A stretch of 8,961 nucleotides of DNA. Source: JAQGMJ01 sp036271855. GTDB taxonomy: Bacteria; Pseudomonadota; Gammaproteobacteria; Burkholderiales; JAEUOS01. Every line of letters starts with the position of its first letter. Within the stretch, counting starts at the first letter, position 1. Under the pieces are notes generated by a model. That model was not told the DNA's origin, made no database searches, and was given only the letters and a program-made list of their open reading frames with translations. The stretch is taken from the NCBI GenBank assembly GCA_036271855.1, contig DATAZV010000170.1, positions 1 to 8,961 of the forward strand. Direction: 5' to 3'. A program made the translations under genes and the position numbers. This document shows, piece by piece, positions 6,274 to 8,961 of this stretch.

Positions 6274-7331
6274 GGCTTTTTCTCCGGCCAGAATATCGAC
6301 AGCGCAAAGCGCATGGCCAGCAGCAGCGCGCCGGTGCCCAGCATCACGCCCGACTTCTCCAGCAGTGTCAGTTGCAACTGATAGTAATAGGCGCCCAGAT
6401 ACCAGAGCGCCGCCAACAGCGCCAGGCCGGTGAGGATGCGCTTGCCCGCCGCCTGCCCGAGAATCAGCACCAGCAGGGCCGCGAGCAAGCCGGGCGCCAG
6501 CCACGCGGCCGCGCTTGCCAGCAGCGCCGCGGCCACGCAGACAGCCGTCTTTTGCGGCACCAGCCGGCGCGCCAGCACAGCGGCCGCCGCCGCCAGGCAC
6601 AGGGCATAGGCCGGCGCGGCAAGCCAATGCGGCACGCCCAGCTTTACGCTCTGCTGCCCCCACTCCAGGGTCCAGCTGATGATGGAAAACGGCGCCTCCC
6701 AGAACAGCAGGGCCAGCGCAAGTGCGTAGCCGACCGGACGCCAGAGCGTGGCGCGCCTGGCTGCGGTCCAGGCGGCTTCATTCAGCCAAATCCACGTCAC
6801 CGACGCGGCCAGCAGCGCGGCCCCCAGCGACTCGGCCTGCAAGCGGAACAAAAACCAGTAGGCCGCCAGTGCGGCAAACCAGGCCGACAAAAAGCGGTGC
6901 AAGGGGTTCGCCATCAGCAGCGTCAATGCCGCCTGCAGCAGGAACAAAACACCGGCCAGCGGCACGGTACCCAGATTGAACAAGTCTTCTACGCCGAAGC
7001 CCAGCGAGAACTGCCCGGCCATCGAGCATGCCAGCGCCAGTTGCTGCAGGGCTTCGCGGTCGCCCGCCGCGCGATAAATCACGTACGCGGCCACCAGTGC
7101 GCCGGCGCCCAGTACCATCATGCCGCCGGACGAATGGACCACGGCGGAAAGAATCGCCATTACCGAGCCGAGCAAGAAGAGGCCGCCGAGCCAGGCGCCA
7201 AAGCCCGCCATCACGCGCACATACCACGGGGTGCCCAGCGGGCGCACCGGCAAGCCGGGCACCAGCGGGTCCGCCACCAGGCCCTGTTCGTGCAGCACGG
7301 CGAATATCTGGGGGACGGTCATCGCGCTCAT
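6270..7331 (-). CDS. DUF4401 multi-span membrane protein, 353 residues
   Basis: This is a polytopic inner-membrane protein with roughly 10-12 hydrophobic segments between residues 42 and 346. The family is recognised from TPWYVRVMAGFGAWLGGLFL (34-53), the Gly/Phe-rich SLGFGVEDLF (109-118), and the C-terminal YYYQLQLTLLEKSGVMLGTG (315-334). The short N-terminal part (1-33) is soluble and resembles the cytoplasmic lead-in of the family. No catalytic motif is visible and the function of DUF4401 is unknown. The start at 7331 (MSAMTVPQIF) is set by the ATGA overlap with the DUF2157 stop and a GGTGGGG about 6 bases before it; a start further upstream would add residues that do not look like the family. 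Its stop overlaps the next gene's ATG in the same way. Confidence 0.9.
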   Translation of the reverse strand: MSAMTVPQIFAVLHEQGLVADPLVPGLPVRPLGTPWYVRVMAGFGAWLGGLFLLGSVMAILSAVVHSSGGMMVLGAGALVAAYVIYRAAGDREALQQLALACSMAGQFSLGFGVEDLFNLGTVPLAGVLFLLQAALTLLMANPLHRFLSAWFAALAAYWFLFRLQAESLGAALLAASVTWIWLNEAAWTAARRATLWRPVGYALALALLFWEAPFSIISWTLEWGQQSVKLGVPHWLAAPAYALCLAAAAAVLARRLVPQKTAVCVAAALLASAAAWLAPGLLAALLVLILGQAAGKRILTGLALLAALWYLGAYYYQLQLTLLEKSGVMLGTGALLLAMRFALSIFWPEKKP

Positions 7332-8353
7332 GCGGGCCCCACCATCGGCGCCGGCGCCTGCACGTTCCACTTGCGATTGAGGTCGCGCAGCCACAGGGTC
7401 GCGCCTGCAGAGCTGCCGATCACCAGTACCGCCAGCAGGGTCAGGCTACCGAAGGCGCTGTTCGAACTGAACAGGTGGCGGCCCACCCATCCCGTCACCA
7501 CAATGATCAGCGACAGCACACCGAAAGCCAGCGGAAACAGGTCGTGACGCCGGTATTGGTAGAACCACGCGCCGCCGGCGATCATCAAAAGGTAGATTCC
7601 GCAGCCGGCACCATTGTCTTCGCGCCCATCGTCGAGCACGAACAGCAGCGCCGCGAAAGTGCCGGCAGCCAGCGCCAGCAAACCGCAATAGCGCGGCAGC
7701 CAGCGCGTGCGCAATTCGGCGTAGCGCACGCCGGCCCATTCGAAGGCGGCCAGGCCGGTGAGATTGAGCAGGACCAGCGCACCCGGCCGCATGCGCCCGA
7801 AAAACAGCAGGCGCAATGGGTCCAGCACCTGAAACAGGTAAAGCGCCAGCGCCAGATTGATCAAGGTCCACCACAAGCCCCATTGCGGCGCCCAGCGCGC
7901 GGCCAGCACCCAGGGCAGCGCCACCAATGCCCAGGCCAGAAACAGTTCGTAGTTGTCGGCCCCGGTCTGGTAGGTTTGTCCCAGCAGCGCCAGCAGGCCG
8001 CCCTGCGCCAGCACGGCAAACAGCAGCGCCGCCTGCGCGCGCAGCGCGCCCAGGCCCGCCGCCAGCGCATATAAGGTCGATGCCAAAATCAGCGCCTCGA
8101 GCATGCCGAAGCGGGCATAGCGCCCGAGCGCCTGCCAGTTGTAGGCGACGAAAAAAATCACACCAGCACCGGCCAGCAACGCGCCGCTGATAATCAGAAG
8201 TCGGTCGAAAAAGCGCCGCCAGGCGGCTGCGTCCGGCGTCACGCCCGCCAGGCGCAAGGCGGCCGCCAGCGCGGGCGCGGAGAAGGTTCCGTTTTCGGCG
8301 TAGCGAATCAGGTCGCTGCCTGGCTCCTCGCTTGTCACCGGAATCGTCGCCAC
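7328..8353 (-). CDS. DUF2157 multi-span membrane protein, 341 residues
   Basis: The cytoplasmic N-terminal part (1-50) is a short helical domain including RYAENGTFSAPALAAALRLA (17-36). The rest is about ten membrane spans. The DUF2157 hallmarks are GAGVIFFVAYNWQAL (61-75) and LLALLGQTYQTGADNYELF (120-138), and the sequence then runs through alternating hydrophobic segments to a basic tail, WLRDLNRKWN (321-330). No enzyme motif is seen and the family has no known function. The start is a GTG at 8353 whose G is also the last base of the acyltransferase TAG (TAGTG). GGGGA lies 9 bases before it. A second GTG at 8338 is possible but has no ribosome site. The stop overlaps the DUF4401 ATG. It is probably the first gene of a co-translated three-gene set. 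Confidence 0.9.
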   Translation of the reverse strand: MATIPVTSEEPGSDLIRYAENGTFSAPALAAALRLAGVTPDAAAWRRFFDRLLIISGALLAGAGVIFFVAYNWQALGRYARFGMLEALILASTLYALAAGLGALRAQAALLFAVLAQGGLLALLGQTYQTGADNYELFLAWALVALPWVLAARWAPQWGLWWTLINLALALYLFQVLDPLRLLFFGRMRPGALVLLNLTGLAAFEWAGVRYAELRTRWLPRYCGLLALAAGTFAALLFVLDDGREDNGAGCGIYLLMIAGGAWFYQYRRHDLFPLAFGVLSLIIVVTGWVGRHLFSSNSAFGSLTLLAVLVIGSSAGATLWLRDLNRKWNVQAPAPMVGPA

Positions 8354-8961
8354 TACTTCCAGTCCCCGCGCAGCTCCTGGATGATCGCCTGCAGTCCCTC
8401 GGGCGTGACGGTCTGCGGCGCCATTTCGGGCGCCACCTTCAGCGCAATGCGCGACAGCAGGCCACGCCGAAACGGCTTGCTCATCGCCGGGCCGCCCTTG
8501 CGGCTGAAAAACGAACCCCACAGTCCCTGCAGCGCCATCGGCACCACCGGCACCGGCGTGCGTTCCAGGATGCGCTTGACGCCACCCTTGAACGGGTAGA
8601 TGTCGCCGGTGTCGGTGATGCGCCCCTCGGGAAAGATGCACACCAGGTCGCCGTCCTTCAGCGCCCGCGCCACATCGTCATAGGCCTTTTCCAGCAGCGC
8701 CGCGTTCTCGCGTGCCGGCGCGATCGGAATCGCGCGGTTGGTGCGGAAGATGAAGGAGAGCACCGGCACCTTGAAAATATTGTGGTCCATGACAAAGCGG
8801 ATCGGCCGCGGCGAACCCGCCGTGACGATCAGCGCGTCGACAAAGCTGACATGGTTGCAGGTGATCAGCGCCGGCCCCTCGGCGGGAATGTTTTCCAGGC
8901 CCTGCTTGTTCAGCCGGTAGACGCTGTGCACCAGCAGCCAGCACAGGAAGCGCATCAGGAA
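8353..8961 (-). CDS. PlsC-type acyltransferase domain, 5' end cut by window edge; probably the C-terminal part of an MFS-acyltransferase fusion
   Basis: This is a glycerolipid acyltransferase (PlsC/LPLAT) domain, which transfers a fatty acyl group to a lysophospholipid or glycerol phosphate at the inner membrane. The motifs are seen in order, numbered from an internal ATG at 8955: block I NHVSFVDA with the HX4D pair His35/Asp40, PIRFVMDHNIF (51-61), block III IFPEGRITDTGD (107-118), and block IV PVPVVPMAL. The frame has no stop above 8955 and continues to the edge as FLMRFLCWLLVH. That reading matches, as I recall the family, the linker of large betaproteobacterial proteins with an MFS domain (about 400 residues) joined to this acyltransferase (Aas/LplT-like). 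I therefore call it partial. If 8955 is the true start it would be a free-standing 200-residue acyltransferase. The TAG (8353-8355) overlaps the DUF2157 GTG. Confidence 0.88.
   Translation of the reverse strand, partial: FLMRFLCWLLVHSVYRLNKQGLENIPAEGPALITCNHVSFVDALIVTAGSPRPIRFVMDHNIFKVPVLSFIFRTNRAIPIAPARENAALLEKAYDDVARALKDGDLVCIFPEGRITDTGDIYPFKGGVKRILERTPVPVVPMALQGLWGSFFSRKGGPAMSKPFRRGLLSRIALKVAPEMAPQTVTPEGLQAIIQELRGDWK

Noticed and set aside
6274..6663. Longer N-terminus for the GDYXXLXY protein
   Set aside because: The added residues are an off-frame reading of DUF4401. The ATG at 6273 has a good ribosome site and begins a membrane anchor.
6372..8074. Long plus-strand frames opposite the DUF4401 and DUF2157 genes (6372-7547 and 7028-8074)
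   Set aside because: Both are Gln/Arg/His-rich antisense shadows of Leu/Ala-rich membrane genes; no ribosome sites or domains.
8354..8641. Upstream extension of the DUF2157 frame
   Set aside because: This stretch codes for the acyltransferase in another frame, including its conserved blocks III and IV, and the off-frame residues do not resemble DUF2157.
1..8961. Mobile element, CRISPR, tRNA/rRNA or defence system
   Set aside because: I saw no transposase or integrase motifs, no regularly spaced repeats, no terminal inverted repeats and no tRNA-like cloverleaf. Coding content is accounted for by housekeeping and membrane genes.

Overview
This is a GC-rich bacterial chromosome segment with tightly packed genes. 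No mobile element, tRNA, rRNA, CRISPR array or phage gene is visible. The gene content (carA, aroC and an MFS/acyltransferase of the fused type) and the order acyltransferase / aroC / MFS transporter suggest a Betaproteobacterium. That placement is an inference from family knowledge and was not tested by a search.

Layout. Positions 1-1011 (minus strand) hold carA, cut off at its 3' end by the left edge. Positions 1012-1310 form a roughly 300-base divergent control region. It has a perfect TATAAT box for carA, a roughly 100-base carA leader that can fold, a possible forward promoter, and a possible 8-codon upstream ORF. Positions 1311-3412 (plus strand) are a two-gene unit: an exported protein of unrecognised family, then an exported alpha/beta hydrolase, joined by an ATGA stop/start overlap. 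From 3409 to the right edge everything lies on the minus strand. In transcription order it reads: PlsC-type acyltransferase (probably the C-terminal part of a larger MFS-acyltransferase fusion), DUF2157 membrane protein, DUF4401 membrane protein, GDYXXLXY-domain protein, aroC, and an MFS transporter of the HcaT-like (PPP) type.

How the genes fit together. carA makes the glutaminase subunit of carbamoyl-phosphate synthase (pyrimidine and arginine synthesis), and carB would be expected beyond the left edge. aroC finishes the shikimate pathway. The DUF2157, DUF4401 and GDYXXLXY genes form a known but functionally uncharacterised set of inner-membrane proteins. Their junctions are all stop/start overlaps, so they are probably made together and may form one complex. 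They sit between a phospholipid-type acyltransferase and aroC. The plus-strand hydrolase and the minus-strand MFS gene meet tail to tail and share a CTAG, so each gene's stop codon lies within the other's end.

Most worth pursuing are the coupled DUF2157/DUF4401/GDYXXLXY module in its acyltransferase/aroC setting, and the unknown exported protein coupled to an alpha/beta hydrolase that lacks an obvious acid residue in the usual position.
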